Below, piece after piece: positions 45,143-57,303 of a stretch of 64,000 bases of DNA. Numbering within the stretch: position 1 is the first letter of the stretch; every line of letters starts with the position of its first letter. This DNA is from Plasmodium brasilianum (taxonomy: Eukaryota; Apicomplexa; Aconoidasida; Haemosporida; Plasmodiidae). Under the pieces are notes generated by a model. It worked only from the letters and a program-made list of their open reading frames with translations, did no database searches and was not told the DNA's origin. Both the position numbers and the translations under genes were made by a program. The stretch spans positions 248,001 to 312,000 of the forward strand of contig NC_090119.1 of NCBI RefSeq assembly GCF_023973825.1, given 5' to 3'.

Positions 45143-46410
45143 ATGAGGATAGAGAAGTGCTGGTATTGCTCAGGGAATATATACCCAGGTAATTTAAAAC
45201 GTACGAAGGCGCTTTTTTTCAAGTGCCAAAATGGATATTAAGTATATTCGTGGATCATGTGCATCAGTATGTACGAATATGTATGTATGTACGTACGACC
45301 ATATATATATATGGGGAATGCGGTACCAAAAGAACCCTTGCAAAAATGTGCGAGTTGAAGATGACATTTCCACGCGCGAAATTTAATTTGTAATTTATAT
45401 TATCTAACTGGTTATGTATTGTTTATTATTTTTAATTCATAATTTATTATTTATAATTTACAATTTTTACTATTTCATATATTTCTTTTTTTTTTATGTT
45501 TAATTTTTACATTTAAAATTTGTACATTTGTATGCAGGGCATGGAATATTCTTCATCCGAAACGATGCGAACATTTTTCGCTTTTGCCGAAGTAAGTGCC
45601 ACAAACATTTTAAGGCGAAACACAACCCGCGCAAAGTTAAATGGACGAAGGTGTATCGAAAAGAAAGAAACAAAGAATTAAATTATGATAAGACTTTTGA
45701 ATATGAAAAGATCCGCAATGAGCCCATTAAGTATGATAGAAATTTATATATTAAAACAATTAATGCAATAAAAAAAATTGATGAAATTAAAGAAAAGAGA
45801 AAAATGAGATTTTATAAAAACAGAATTAAAGAAATAGCTGAAAAGAAAATTAACCTTTCCTTAAATTATATAAAAAATAATCCAAAACTTTTACAAAATA
45901 CGGAATATGAAAACGTTTTGGAGGAGCTAACTGAGGAGAATAAACAGCATGTGGATATCACTTTAATCAAAAATACATTTGAAGATGAAAGTATTATTCG
46001 TAAGGATATGGAAAATGCAATCAAGTTTACGACGGATGTGCGGGCCATCACGGAGGAACAGGTAACAAGAAATAATAAGAAAAAAGTATTGATATGTGGA
46101 AGTGGTAAATAAATTGCCTGTACTTTTTTTTTTTTTTTTTTTTTAAGTATTCGAAAATATGGTAAAGCAGGGGTGGCATGTTCGCATCTCCTATATGCTA
46201 GAGTTTACATTACATTTCCAATGCGCTGTTTTTTGTGGACGCCATTTCCAGTGTGCGCATATTCGTGCGTCATACATGTATATATATATTATATACATAC
46301 ATCACATGCACATTTGTGTATTTATAATTCATGTGCAACGTTCCATTTCTTTGCAGAAGAGCGATCACCAGAGAGAAAACAAAAACATTGAATTCACCCA
46401 CTACATTTAA
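45143..46410 (+). CDS. RLP24: Ribosome biogenesis protein RLP24
   Basis: RLP24 is a pre-60S assembly factor that holds the place of ribosomal protein eL24 and recruits the AAA ATPase Rix7/Drg1 in yeast. Exons are 45143-45188, 45538-46061 and 46357-46410 (CCAG/GTAATT...TGCAG/GGC and ACAG/GTAACA...TTGCAG/AAG), giving 207 residues, close to yeast Rlp24. The N-terminus MRIEKCWYCSGNIYPGHG with FFIRNDANIFRFCRSKCHK forms the C-x2-C ... C-x3-C zinc ribbon of the L24e family. KHNPRKVKWTKVYRK follows. A long basic helical region and a short C-terminal exon (KSDHQRENKNIEFTHYI) complete it. The first Cys pair is split from the second by intron 1. Confidence 0.93.
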
Positions 46411-46581
46411 GCCAAAAAGGGAGATATAGCTAAATATATACATGTTTTACACATTTTTTTTTTTTTTTTCTATGAACAAAATGAAAATATTTGCATTATG
46501 CATACAGCTAGCCATAAAAAAAAAAAAAAAAAAAACATGAAGCAAAAATGGAGCAGACATCATATAATGTATATTAAAAAA

Positions 46582-47951
46582 TTATACCTTTTTATTACCA
46601 ATTTGTGGCTTATTAATTTTTAAGAAATCCTTTTTTTTTACACCAACTTGTGCTTCTACACTTTTTATACAACTCCAAATAAAATCACATGGCTTTTTTT
46701 TTTTTTTTTGTTTCTGTTTTGTTATGACGAACAAACTCCCAAGGTTTTGCTTTATCGTAAAAAAAAATAATTGCGCGGTGTTGTAACCGTATAAAAAATC
46801 GAATAAACTATTTGAGCAAGGTTCTACAAAGGGGAAAAAAAAAAAAGAAAAAAGAGTATAAACAATTAAAAGGTTTAATGATATGGTACTTTAAATCTTC
46901 TGCACACGTATGGGCACACAAGACCGCTTTATGAAATACGTACGCATATTTGTTCTCACATGTGCAACGAGTACAGACCTATAGGAAAAAATGGAATAAA
47001 ATAAACTAACAAATAAACTAACAAACAAACAAATAAATATACATATATATGTATCGCTCACCTGTTGCGTAAATTATTTTGAAGTTTCTCTTAAACCACA
47101 AACAGGAGTGCATGTTCAGGCTTGGTATTTCCAAGTGATCGGTGGCAAAGTATTTGAATGATATGAAAAAAAATAAAACCTGAAAAATGGTGCAAAGGTG
47201 GAAACAATCCAAAAAAAAGGAAGAAAAAGATAAGAGATAAAGGAAAATTACTTTCATCCATACAACGGAACATATATAATGTGAGCTCATTTTGTGCTAC
47301 AACATAATGTTCATGTTTTAAGGTGAAGAGTTCGTCAAAAAAGAATGTAACTCGACAAATACAAAAACAATGCATCAGACGTGTAATCATACATGTACAA
47401 TGTTATATATACGCATGCTGTGCATATGTAATGTTTTTGCAAATTTTGCACATTACACATATCTGCTTCCGTATAAGCCCAACTAGCGTGTTCTTTGAGA
47501 ATAAAAACGCAAGAAGTGTGTTACATGTATGAATGAGATAATCATTTTTATTTTCCTCCTCCAGTATTTTCATTAAATCATTTAAATTGTTCTCTTCTTT
47601 TAAAACTTTTCTTGTATATTTCCCATTTAATATTATCAAATCATATTCATTTAAATGTTTATTTGAATTTTTATTTTCATCTATAAGCTTATTATACTTT
47701 TTTATTTTTTTTTTCAAAGTTTCAATTTTCTTGCTAGTCTCTTGATATTTGTTTGATTTCATATAATAGCAGTATGTCTTTCTTATTTTTTTGTGGAGCT
47801 TTAAAAAATAAAATACAACAATTTCATTCGTACGAATGCTATGTGCTAGGTAGCAGGCAACTTGTACGAACGCGTATAAGAGCAAATATAAGGTCGAGTT
47901 ATGAAAAACGTAATTAACATCATTGGAGATATTTTCCATTATGCCAAGCAA
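46582..47951 (-). CDS. Get1/WRB-like tail-anchored-protein insertion receptor (tentative)
   Basis: Three exons on the minus strand, 47951-47457, 47179-47062 and 46823-46582. The joins are TATGT/GTAATG...TTTTCAG/GTT (phase 0) and ACAG/GTGAGC...TTGTAG/AA (phase 1), giving 284 residues. The plan matches Get1/WRB: an N-terminal membrane span (STLYLLLYAFVQVACYLAHS), then a cytosolic coiled coil (about 60-145, KKIETLKKKIKKYNKLIDEN). A second hydrophobic segment spans the exon 1/2 join (LLAFLFSKNTLVGLIRK, then VLFFFISFKYFATDHLEIP), and a third region follows (NSLFDFLYGYNTAQLFFFTI). A Lys-rich tail ends the protein. Get1 with Get2/CAML receives tail-anchored proteins from Get3 at the ER. Sequence identity is weak, so the call rests on topology and the FYF/KYF-x3-D/P-x-x-x-x-P region. 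Confidence 0.5.
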
Positions 47952-48746
47952 GTAAAGGGAAACGCGAAATTATAGTATGGTAAAACGGGAAAACTAAGAG
48001 AACGCACGAAAAAAGCAAAATTCTTCAGTCAAATTGTACTAACAAAGTGAACGGAAGAAAAGTTTGCTTACTAGCAGCAAAAATGAGGCTATAAGTGTGC
48101 CCCTTGAAGGGACGGAGGGGGGGAAAAAGCCAAAAATACAAAAAAAGAAAAAAATAAAAAACAAAAAGAGAAAAATACAAAAAAAGAAAAAAAGAAAAAA
48201 CAAAAAGAGAAAAATACAAAAAAAGAAAAAAAGAAAAAACAAAAAGAGAAAAAAAGAAAAAAAGTAAAAAAGAAAAAAAGTAAAAAAGAAAAAAAGTAAA
48301 AAAGAAAAAAAGTAAAAAAGAAAAAAAGTAAAAAAGAAAAAAAGAAAAAAAGAAGGAAAAGAAAAAAAGAAAGCAAAGAAGGAAAAAAGATAGGAAAAAG
48401 AACAAAAAAAAAGCCGGAAAGTTTACCAAAAAATAGTAAAAAATTAGAAAAAAAAAAAAAAAAAAAAAAAAAGGAAGAAAAAAACGTTTTTTAATTTTTT
48501 TAAAATGCATTTCCTATGCTTTTTTCTGAAGCATCAGTAGTACATATTTCATTTTTTTTATTCTATTTTTTTTTTTTTTTTTTGCTATTTTGGTGATAAA
48601 TACAAAGCACACAAAACAGCCAAAAGCGGAAGAGCAGTCAACAGAAGAGTAAAGTACCGTATATATAGGCCCTGCTTATAACATAGATAAATTTCAAATT
48701 AGCGCTAAGAGCTTTTTTATTTTTTTCTGATTATGTTTTGTAAAAG
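47952..48746. other. Divergent intergenic region with an A-rich repeat
   Basis: Holds the AAAAAGAAAAA array (48125-48365), an A run at 48448-48472 and a T run at 48565-48585. No gene is supported. Frames through the array are poly-Lys or poly-Phe and open because of composition. Confidence 0.6.
48125..48365. repeat. AAAAAGAAAAAAAGT-type purine tandem repeat
   Basis: Two sub-arrays: about three copies of a 33-36-bp AAAAACAAAAAGAGAAAAATAC-like unit, then about six copies of a 16-bp AAAAAAAGTAAAAAAG unit. This is a nearly pure purine strand. Confidence 0.85.
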
Positions 48747-49949
48747 ATGGAAACAATGAACGAAAATTATATAAACTCGCTGAAGAGGGTAAGATGAAAA
48801 GGAAAAATGGACATATGTACGAATGGAAAAATGCACGTACGTATATAATGCATGTATAACACCCTCGTAACACATTGTGTACGGGAGACTTACACCCTTC
48901 CCTCTCGTACTCTTCACTTCAACTCCGCAGCTGAAAGAGATTTCCAAAACGATTGAATCTACATTGCAGCAGAATAATAGATTAAAGAGCATATTAGCAA
49001 GTGAAATGTATTTTAGGAAAAAATGTGAAGCCTCCATAGAAACGGTAAAGAGTATTAACAAAATAAAATAGTAGTGCTTCTTATATGGATGATGCAAACA
49101 AAAGTAAACACGTGTGCACATAAATATATGCGTACATGCATATATACAGTTTTCACATTATTTTACACCCTAACATTTACACGTTCATATATATTTTTTT
49201 CTTTCTGCGTTCCATACCGTCCTTTTTAGATTGAAAACACCACAGATAAACAGGAATGTTTTAGAAAAGTGTCTAAAATGTAAGTGGAATAAATGACTAA
49301 TAGGGAAGAAATTATGAACGTTTGAATCATCGTTAATGAGCTTCGTGCGTAGTTATTCATCATTCGTTGTATTGCGGGCATTTCATGTGTTTACTTGGGT
49401 TCTGGTTTAATTGCTCACTTGTTTATTTGTTTATTTGTTTTCCATTTTGCATATTCATTTGTTTATTCCCTTGTTATATTTTATATTTGTAGCTTTATTA
49501 GGAAGTCAAGGGATGAGATAAAAAAAGAGTTGAACGAGGAAATAGCCCATTACGATAAACACACTCCCCATCTAGTGGTTAGGGATACATAAAATATACT
49601 TAAGACAAATTCTCGACCACGGACCCTTTTTGAATTGTATTCATACACTTGCATATACTTGTGTACACATATAGACATTTACATTTATTTTATTTTACCC
49701 CCACCCCCCCAGGATTTACGAAAAAAGCTAATCGATAAGCTGTCAAATTTGAAGGAGCAGTACTTAGAAACGCATGAATATGTAAGGAATTTGTTGTTTA
49801 TATATATATGCATACATACGTACGTATGGGCATATATATGAACATTTATGTATATCCCCGCTGAACATATAAGTGTGCACATAATACACGTTTTTTCCAT
49901 TTGCATTTTATGCATGCAGATTGAACGGGAGGCGAACAGTGCTTCTTAA
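48747..49949 (+). CDS. PFDN1: Prefoldin subunit 1
   Basis: Prefoldin is the hexameric cytosolic chaperone that delivers actin and tubulin to CCT; subunit 1 is a beta-type subunit. Six short exons: 48747-48788, 48931-49044, 49230-49279, 49493-49577, 49713-49781 and 49920-49949. Every border is GT..AG and every phase closes (390 nt), giving 129 residues. The protein is two coiled-coil helices: KEISKTIESTLQQNNRLKSI and, at the end, DLRKKLIDKLSNLKEQYLET. Between them is the beta-hairpin region with FRKVSKMFIRKSRDEIKKEL, which matches the conserved 'G-R-M-F-I-L-x-S-K' signature of PFDN1. Length agrees with human PFDN1 (about 122). The final exon is only ten codons. Confidence 0.85.
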
Positions 49950-51273
49950 GGAAACTGGTGGAGAAATAGATTACACATATGAACCATTGCATGTATAGAT
50001 ATAAAAATATCAAAAATGAAAAAAAAAGGAATAATTGTTTTTCCCTAATGCAGAGTTTTTATCGGTTTAGTCATACATAGGTGTATATGTATGTGTGCGC
50101 GTATGTATGCATATTTGTATGCATATCTGTAAATTTTTTGAAGTGAAGGCTGAAATGAAAAAACAAAAAAGAAATCGTATAACCAATACATAAAATGGAA
50201 AAATACATCAACGTATGCTGTTAAACCATACTTTTATCATTGGGAATATGTTAATTACACCAAAATAAAAAAAATACATATATTTTTTGTAATTTCTCAA
50301 TTTTTATATTTCCCTATTTTTTATTTTATTTTTTTTTTTTTTTCCATTTGTTTATTATTAACTTGTCAGTTTTTTGAAAAAGTGTTTTTACATGGTCATG
50401 TATGTACACGTATATGTATATTTTGCGGAGTATATTCTTCACCTTTGCATATTTTCTATGCTTCTTTTTCTTGCTGTGATTAACATTACGAAGATGATAA
50501 ATTTTCCCCTAACGTATATTCTTATCAGTTGTGTCAAAAATGAACTACGTCAAAGGCAGTAAGGCACAGTAGGATACCATACGCTGCAATATAGTACAAT
50601 AGGCGCGGTAGGCTACTACATGGTACAATAAACTAGTATAAGCCCAAAACAAGTTTAATAAATATGAAATGGAAAGAATTATATGTATACGTTGAAATAT
50701 GTATACGTTGAAAAAAAAAAAAAAATTAAATTAAATATTGTAAAATGGAGAAAAATAAATTGAAGTGTCGTACAGTTAAGTAAAATAAAATGAAAAAGGG
50801 AAAACGTTTTTTTCCCTATTTTGTTCCTATGAGTTATATAATTTCACGTTTGAGAGTGCATTTTGCAAGAAAATATGTACCAACATTTTTAAAAAATAAA
50901 CACATGTTTTATATATTCTTGCTTTCTCATTTCTTCGTTTTGCATACGTACATGTTTACAAGGTTTACTTTTACACACCATGAGAATTTTTATGTGTTCG
51001 AAGCTGTCGTAAAAAGAAAAAAAAAAATAAATTAGCAAAATAGTAGAATAGCACAATAGCAGTATAACACGATAGTAGTATAGCACAACAGCGGAAGAAA
51101 CATTCGCGCGGATAAAAAAGCATAAACATGAATGAAAAATGAAATACAAAAAATGCGTTTATTCGTTCAAACGAACAGCATATAGTATATGAACTTGTTA
51201 AATATTTTTCAATGTATATATGACACATGTACACATATTATACGTACAAATTACATATATAATGTTATATATT

Positions 51274-51316
<43 letters not shown>

Positions 51317-51469
51317 CAAATAAATACAAGTACATGAAAATATTATGATAAAGCAAAATTGAACTTCAACAAAGGCAGTAATATATAATGTAAATACGTA
51401 TTTTGTATTACCGCAATTTATCCTCATGCACGTTTAATACATTTATTCTTTTAATACATTATTTAACAC

Positions 51470-51506
<37 letters not shown>

Positions 51507-52657
51507 CGTACGCCATTTTTTGGGAATAAAAAGTATATAATTTTTTCTTAAATTCTTGCATATTTTCTTTCACTTGTTCCTTCCATTTTTACCATTTATA
51601 ACGTTTTTAAAATATTTTCTTTTTTTTTTTTTTTTTTTTTATAAAATTAAAACACTATGCTTACTGATTTGCTAACGTTTTTAATGTAAGCCATCCCTAA
51701 GCGGTATACATTGTACGTTCATGTATATATATTTGTATGGGTATATATTTATATGTATATATATCAATGTATATATATATGTATGTACATATGCTTAAGA
51801 AGTAGTGCAATTTTTCCCTTTTTTTTTGTGATGACTTTGAGGATTTTTAATTGAAGAACGTGAAGCATATAAAACGTGAAGCATAAAACGTGAAGCATAT
51901 TAAACGTGAAGCATATTAAACGTGAAGCATATTAAACGTGAAGCATATTAAACGTGAAGCATATAAAACGTGAAGCATATAAAACGTGAAGCATATAAAA
52001 CGTGAAGCATATAAAACGTGAAGCATATAAAACGTGAAGCATATAAAACGTGAAGCATATAAAACGTGAAGCATAAAACGTAAAGCATAAAACGTAAAAC
52101 GTAAAACATAAAAGATAAGTTATAATATATAAAATTTAAAGTACAGTACATACAGGATAAAATATATAAAGAGTAAAATATACTATCCGCGAAGTACAAA
52201 ACGAAAAATATATAAAAGTATTTTTTATAAAGGTAAGCGAGTATATAAATATAAATATATATGTATATTTATACATACGTGTATATACCAGAATGAGGAT
52301 TGTACGTATTATAATAATATAATATAGTATAATATAGTGTAGTAGAATACAGCATAATATAGTACAGTATAATATGGTATAATATTGTATAGTATAATAT
52401 TGTATAGTATAATATAGAATAATATAATATATTGTATATATATTATAGTATACTTTTTTCTCATTTTTTCACTTTTTTATTTTATTTTTTTAATTTCTAG
52501 ATAAAAGGTATTATTACATTGGAGTGAAGAAGAATTACAGATCAGTAGGAGTGTAGTAGGAAAGGAGCTCACTTTATCGAAACAACATTATATATTTATA
52601 TTGGCACACCGTTAAGTCCAAAAAAAGAAATTAAATAAATAAAAATAAATATAAAAG
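49950..52657. other. Long intergenic region upstream of SUMO
   Basis: About 2.7 kb. It contains a candidate small gene near 50195-50562 (MEKYIN, then FFEKVFLHGH across a GTATGC...CAG intron, see findings). An ATG-started 81-codon hydrophobic ORF lies at 50790-51035 without family resemblance. Also present are (TA)n at 51283-51312, long T runs at 51477-51505 and 51620-51640, the 16-bp array 51855-52085, and a degenerate TATAGTATAATAT repeat at 52305-52445 before the SUMO leader. Confidence 0.45.
51855..52085. repeat. 16-bp tandem repeat (AACGTGAAGCATATAA)
   Basis: About fifteen units of ACGTGAAGCATATAAA, with alternating ATAAAAC and ATTAAAC joins and shorter 13-bp units at both ends. It lies about 600 bp upstream of SUMO. 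Confidence 0.93.
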
Positions 52658-53271
52658 ATGGCTGACGATTCATCAGCAGCTAATAATGCGGGTGCAACGA
52701 CAAGTAACAATCAAGGTGAACACATTCAGGTTAAAGTAAGATCACCTGATGGAGCAGAGGTTTTTTTTAAAATAAAAAGAAAGACGAAACTTGAGAAGCT
52801 AATGGAAGTATACTGTAACCGCCTTGGACAGTCAATGGAAGCAGGTACCGCTCTCATGTACACAATGAGTGAACTTAAGTACACATATATTAACATATAT
52901 ATATATGTACATATCCGTGCTTTGATGGCATTACAAAAAAAGGACAAAAACTACATTATATATTTATCTGCGGCACTTCCATTTCATACTGCTCCTATTT
53001 TACTGTTTTATAATATATCTACAACGTATATTTTAACCTACTAACACGCTTGATTAGTTTTTTATATCTTAAAAAGTGTATGTATATATATGTATGTATT
53101 TTTTTTTTGTTTTTTTTTCCGTTCACCCCCCTTGTCACTCTCACCTTTAATTTAGTTCGATTTTTATATGACGGGGATAGGATACATGGAGATAACACAC
53201 CTGATCAATTAGGAATAGAAGATGGAGATGTTATTGATGCAATGGTTCAACAAACGGGAGGAAGTTTTTAA
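52658..53271 (+). CDS. SUMO: SUMO (small ubiquitin-like modifier)
   Basis: SUMO is conjugated to Lys residues of target proteins through its C-terminal di-glycine. Two exons, 52658-52844 and 53156-53271, joined GCAG/GTACCG...TTTAG/TTCG in phase 1, giving 100 residues. The N-terminal 22 residues are a flexible Ala/Asn/Ser tail. Next are GEHIQVKVRSPDGAEVFFKI, KRKTKLEKLMEVYCNR and RFLYDGDRIHGDNTPDQLGI. The protein ends EDGDVIDAMVQQTGGSF, with the di-glycine at 97-98, so a two-residue tail (SF) must be removed by a SUMO protease. Reading on through the intron gives a false 128-codon ORF. The position matches the SUMO gene in the syntenic P. falciparum block as I recall it. Confidence 0.97.
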
Positions 53272-53685
53272 TTTTTTTTTTTTTATTCCCCTTTTATAAT
53301 ATTTATTTATGAATTGAAAACAATTTTACACGATTTAGAAGTATAGAAAAAAAAAAATAATAATAAAATTTTGGCATGTATTATATGAATAAATATTGAA
53401 CTAGCTAATTTTGTCTTTATGCATTTTTAAGAGAATTACTCCAAATTGTACTGTTTACTCGTTTTATGGACAATTGCATATGTATACACGCGCGTATATA
53501 TATATATACATATATGGGCATATGTATACATATTCATACATATACATACATATACACACATATATTTATAATACCAAAATAATTTAGCATGTTTAATAAT
53601 GAGTTAGAATATATTTTAAAATATAGGGAGGGTGCATTTGTACGTGATTACACCATGCGTACGTGTAGTTATGTATGAATAAATT

Positions 53686-53722
<37 letters not shown>

Positions 53723-54460
53723 GTATTACTGAAAACAGGCTTAATGCCTACATAGTTCAGTTTGGACATTTTAATTTAAAAAAAAAAAAAAAAAGGATGC
53801 ATCATCATAATTTTAAAAAAAGAAATTGGAAAAAGTCTCGCATGTAACACATGTGTTTGCGTAACCGTGTGTATGTAGGCATGTATGCTTTTATATGTAT
53901 GTATATGTGTATGTATTTATATGTATATGTATTTATATATGTATATATATGTGCATGGGTGTATATGAGTCTATCGCACGAAAAAGACCAAGTAGTTTTT
54001 TTCATTTTTTATAATTTTTTTTTTTTTTTACCAATACATTTTTTCAAAATATTTAATGTTATTATATTGCTACATATTCTACAATTTTAATAATCCTTTA
54101 AGTAATTACAAATTTAAATTTTTATGAGTTACTTTTATGTTTTTTAAATTAAAATTTTTTAAAATGTATATTTGATTTTAAGAATAATCCCATCCCATCT
54201 TTGCAAAAAAAAAAAAAAAAAAATAAATAAATAAATAATATAAAATGAAGTAACATAGAGTAAAAGAAATAGTGCAAATAAAGCGGAAACAACAAATATA
54301 ACATATCACATGGAGAAAATAATAAGCGTTTATACACATACAACGGTTAATGTATCGAACGTTGCATATATGAGAAATGCATAAAGAGCACATATCAAAA
54401 AATAAAATGAAAAGACTTTTTTGCTCTATTTTATCCCCTTATATCTTATTAGCGAATGAA
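53272..54460. other. Intergenic region
   Basis: TATATACATATG microsatellites at 53490-53570, (TA)n at 53690-53722, GTATGTATATGT repeats at 53890-53960, and A/T runs near 53778-53795 and 54205-54225. No gene is supported. Confidence 0.6.
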
Positions 54461-55182
54461 ATGCGATTAACTTGTCCACCTATGTGCGAGAAAGAAGGGT
54501 AAAGATAGTCATCTTAAATGTATATATACGCATATACATACATATGTACATAATATATATTTTTTTTAAACATAAGAGCTTAGATATATGTGTAAAGAAA
54601 AATACCCTTTAGTGCTATAAAATAAGACGTTTTTTACACTAATATAGTTGCACATAATTCTTATAAAAAAAAAAAAAAAAAAAATTTGAAATATTTTGTA
54701 CAGAAAATATCGAACGACAAAATACGTCAACGTTGGAGCACCCTCTTTTTTATATGTACATCAATGTAGAGTGTTAATGCATATAGGTAAAAAATCCCGC
54801 GTATATACGTATATATATATTTATATGCGCATATACGTACAAGCATATAATGTATTTACGAGTATACGCTGAGTACACTCTGGTATGTTTAGTTTTCTGT
54901 GCGTAATTTGAACGAGGAAAACTTCCTGGAGGGGTACTCATTTTTACCTACAGGTGTAAACGTATTTGAAAAATGGGCATACATACGTTCGTACCTACAT
55001 ACATACATATATACCTACCTACATACATATATTCCTACATATATACAAATATATATATATATATATATATACATAATAATATCTTCATTTCACTAGCGAA
55101 AGGTTGTAGTATTTTTAGTTCTATTTTTTCATATTCATTGGGGTATCACTTCTTATCATATATACTAAGGAATACGAAATAA
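54461..55182 (+). CDS. Small predicted membrane protein, four exons
   Basis: I do not recognise this protein. Exons are 54461-54498, 54704-54755, 54893-54953 and 55097-55182. Donors are GTAAAG, GTACAT and GTGTAA; acceptors are TGTACAG, TGTTTAG and CACTAG. Phases 2, 0 and 1 all close (237 nt), giving 78 residues. The product begins MRLTCPPMCEKE, continues KYRTTKYVNVGAPSFLYFSV and NLNEENFLEGYSFLPTAKG, and ends in a hydrophobic IFSSIFSYSLGYHFLSYILR segment before NTK. No single exon would be noticed alone, but three independent phase matches plus sensible residues argue for a real gene. A single C-terminal membrane span suggests a small organelle membrane protein. That is inference. Confidence 0.55.
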
Positions 55183-55859
55183 TTCGAATTTTTCTTTTTC
55201 CTTTGGTATATACCGATAATTTATTAATTTGCATTAAATGTAGTAGTTGTATAGGTAAATATATATGTCTGTTTGTGCATACCTTTATACTATTGTTTTT
55301 GTATGAATTGTAATCTACACACTCGTTATTTTTTTTCTTTTTTTTTTTTTTTTTAAATGCTAAAAGGTACAAGGTATGAAATATACAAAGTAAAACCGTC
55401 AGGTATGTGCTCCATCACTATGTATTGATGTTATGCTTTAATTATATGCATGTTAGCACATGTTCAAATGATTACTCTTAAAAAAAAAAAAAAAAGTACA
55501 TATAATAAATGAATTACGGACTGGTATGTGTATGTATAAATGGCTATTAAATATTATTTTATCTGTAATGCTTGTACGTTATTTGTTTATTATTTCCTCT
55601 AAATAGTATTCTTCTGTATATTATGCTGACCTTTTTTTTTTTTTTGCAATCCTCATTCTTTCATCCATTTGAAGGAAGAAAAATGGTGAAGAGCAATAAA
55701 AACGAGAGAGGAAAAATTATACAAATTAATAAACAGGGAAATGAAGAAAAAGGGGAAAAGGAATAAGGAGAAAAAAAGGAAAAGCAAAAGCAAAAGAAAA
55801 AGAAAAAGGAAGAAAAGGACGAAATACTTTTACTTCATTCACCATGGGAGAACTTGAAA

Positions 55860-55903
55860 AAAACATATAAAAAAAAATATACAAAAAAAAAAAAAAAAAA
55901 ATA

Positions 55904-55950
<47 letters not shown>

Positions 55951-55985
55951 ATACAAAAAAAAAAAAAAACGAATAAAAAAAAACA
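55860..55985. repeat. Very long poly-A block
   Basis: About 125 bp that is almost pure A on the plus strand, with a continuous A run of roughly 45 bases (about 55904-55949) broken only by ACATAC, ATATAC and CGAAT interruptions. The exact lengths of such runs are unreliable in any assembly. Confidence 0.8.
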
Positions 55986-56559
55986 TGTAAAAAAGAACAA
56001 ATAAAAATTTGCAAATGCTTTTAGTTAAGGCTTTAATTTTTCCTTACATATTTGTGAGCATAATTTTTATATAGCTTTTTAAAAACGAATAAAAAAGTAT
56101 AACACAGGAGTGCGTATACTTATACATGTACATACATATTTCTATATATATATGTATATATTTATATATATATACATGTATGTATATATGCATTACACAC
56201 ATATTATGTGAGTATATTTATATGGAAAGTATTCACATATATGAGGTGTACTTATGCATTTATGGAGTATATACGCTCAGGTAAAGTATTTACATAAATG
56301 TAAAGTATTTATATATATATATACATGTACGGACTGGTAATTAAACGGGCGTATGCGTACTAGCACAAATATACTAGTTTTTGTTAAAACGAATGGCTGA
56401 TTTATTTCGTGGAAAATTTTCTTCTACTTTTGTTAAAGCACAAGCAAAAATATACAAACACATGCGCATATTTTTAAACGTCATTCCGCACACGCACTGC
56501 TTGTATAGGCATACCTATACATAAGAACAAGTATGCATAAATGGATAAACACGTAAAAT

Positions 56560-56815
56560 GTAAATGTATAAACACGTAAATATGTAAATGTACAAACTCG
56601 TAAATAAGTAAATGAATAAATACGTAAATGTATAAATACGTAAATGTACAAATACGCAAATGTATAAATGCGTAAATGTATAAATACGTAAATGTATAAA
56701 TACGTAAATGTATAAATACGTAAATGTATAAATACGTAAATGTATAAATACGTAAATGTATAAATACGTAAATGTATAAATACGTAAATGTATAAATATA
56801 TAAATGCGTGAATGC
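56560..56815. repeat. 16-bp tandem repeat (AATACGTAAATGTATA)
   Basis: About fifteen units of AATACGTAAATGTATA with CTCG, CGCA and TGCG substitutions at the outer units. The period of 16 keeps several minus-strand frames open as repeated YLYIYVFIHLRIYTFT, which is not a protein-coding signal. Confidence 0.92.
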
Positions 56816-57088
56816 ATAAATGCTTATGTATACATATATATGTACACATAATAAGCACAAACATAAGTACACATATAAGTACACATATAAGTACACATAT
56901 AAGTACACATATATGTACACATATATGTACATGTATGTTCATATTTATAACGGCCAAATGTACTACATGTGCCTGATGTCTTTGTAAACCTATATATTTT
57001 TGCACATTACTATGTGACACTATTTTTTAAATATGTATATATGCGAAGAAAGAACAAGAAATTAAGATAAAATATTTCAATTTAAAAG

Positions 57089-57119
<31 letters not shown>

Positions 57120-57303
57120 CGTCACTAATAAGAAGCCATATATATGATGTAAGAAATTGTATACATGTACATATAAAACAAATATAGTTAACATTTAAAA
57201 AAAAAAAAAAAATAAAATAATAAGAGAGAATAGCATTACGCAGAACAATTGACTCTGTTATTATAGAAACATATTAAATGTAAGAATTAAAGTATACTAT
57301 AAA

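Larger units (their letters stand above)
55183..57303. other. Intergenic region with long poly-A and microsatellites
   Basis: Contains an ATG-led Lys/Glu-rich frame (55683-55766, MVKSNKNERGKIIQINKQ), possibly a terminal exon but with no convincing partner. Also present are the interrupted A-rich block 55860-55985, TATATA clusters at 56135-56180 and 56310-56325, the 16-bp array at 56560-56810, ATATAAGTACAC repeats at 56870-56935 and a 32-base A run at 57088-57118. Confidence 0.5.

Noticed and set aside
48025..48510. Poly-Phe or poly-Lys ORFs up to 161 codons
   Set aside because: Purine-rich tandem repeat without stop codons; composition artefact.
55683..55766. MVKSNKNERGKIIQINKQ frame
   Set aside because: Short, Lys/Glu-rich and A-biased next to a poly-A block; no upstream exon could be joined with confidence.
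56474..57020. Three overlapping minus-strand ORFs of 100-179 codons (YLYIYVFIHLRIYTF)
   Set aside because: Produced by the 16-bp AATACGTAAATGTATA array; no start context, conserved domain or normal composition.
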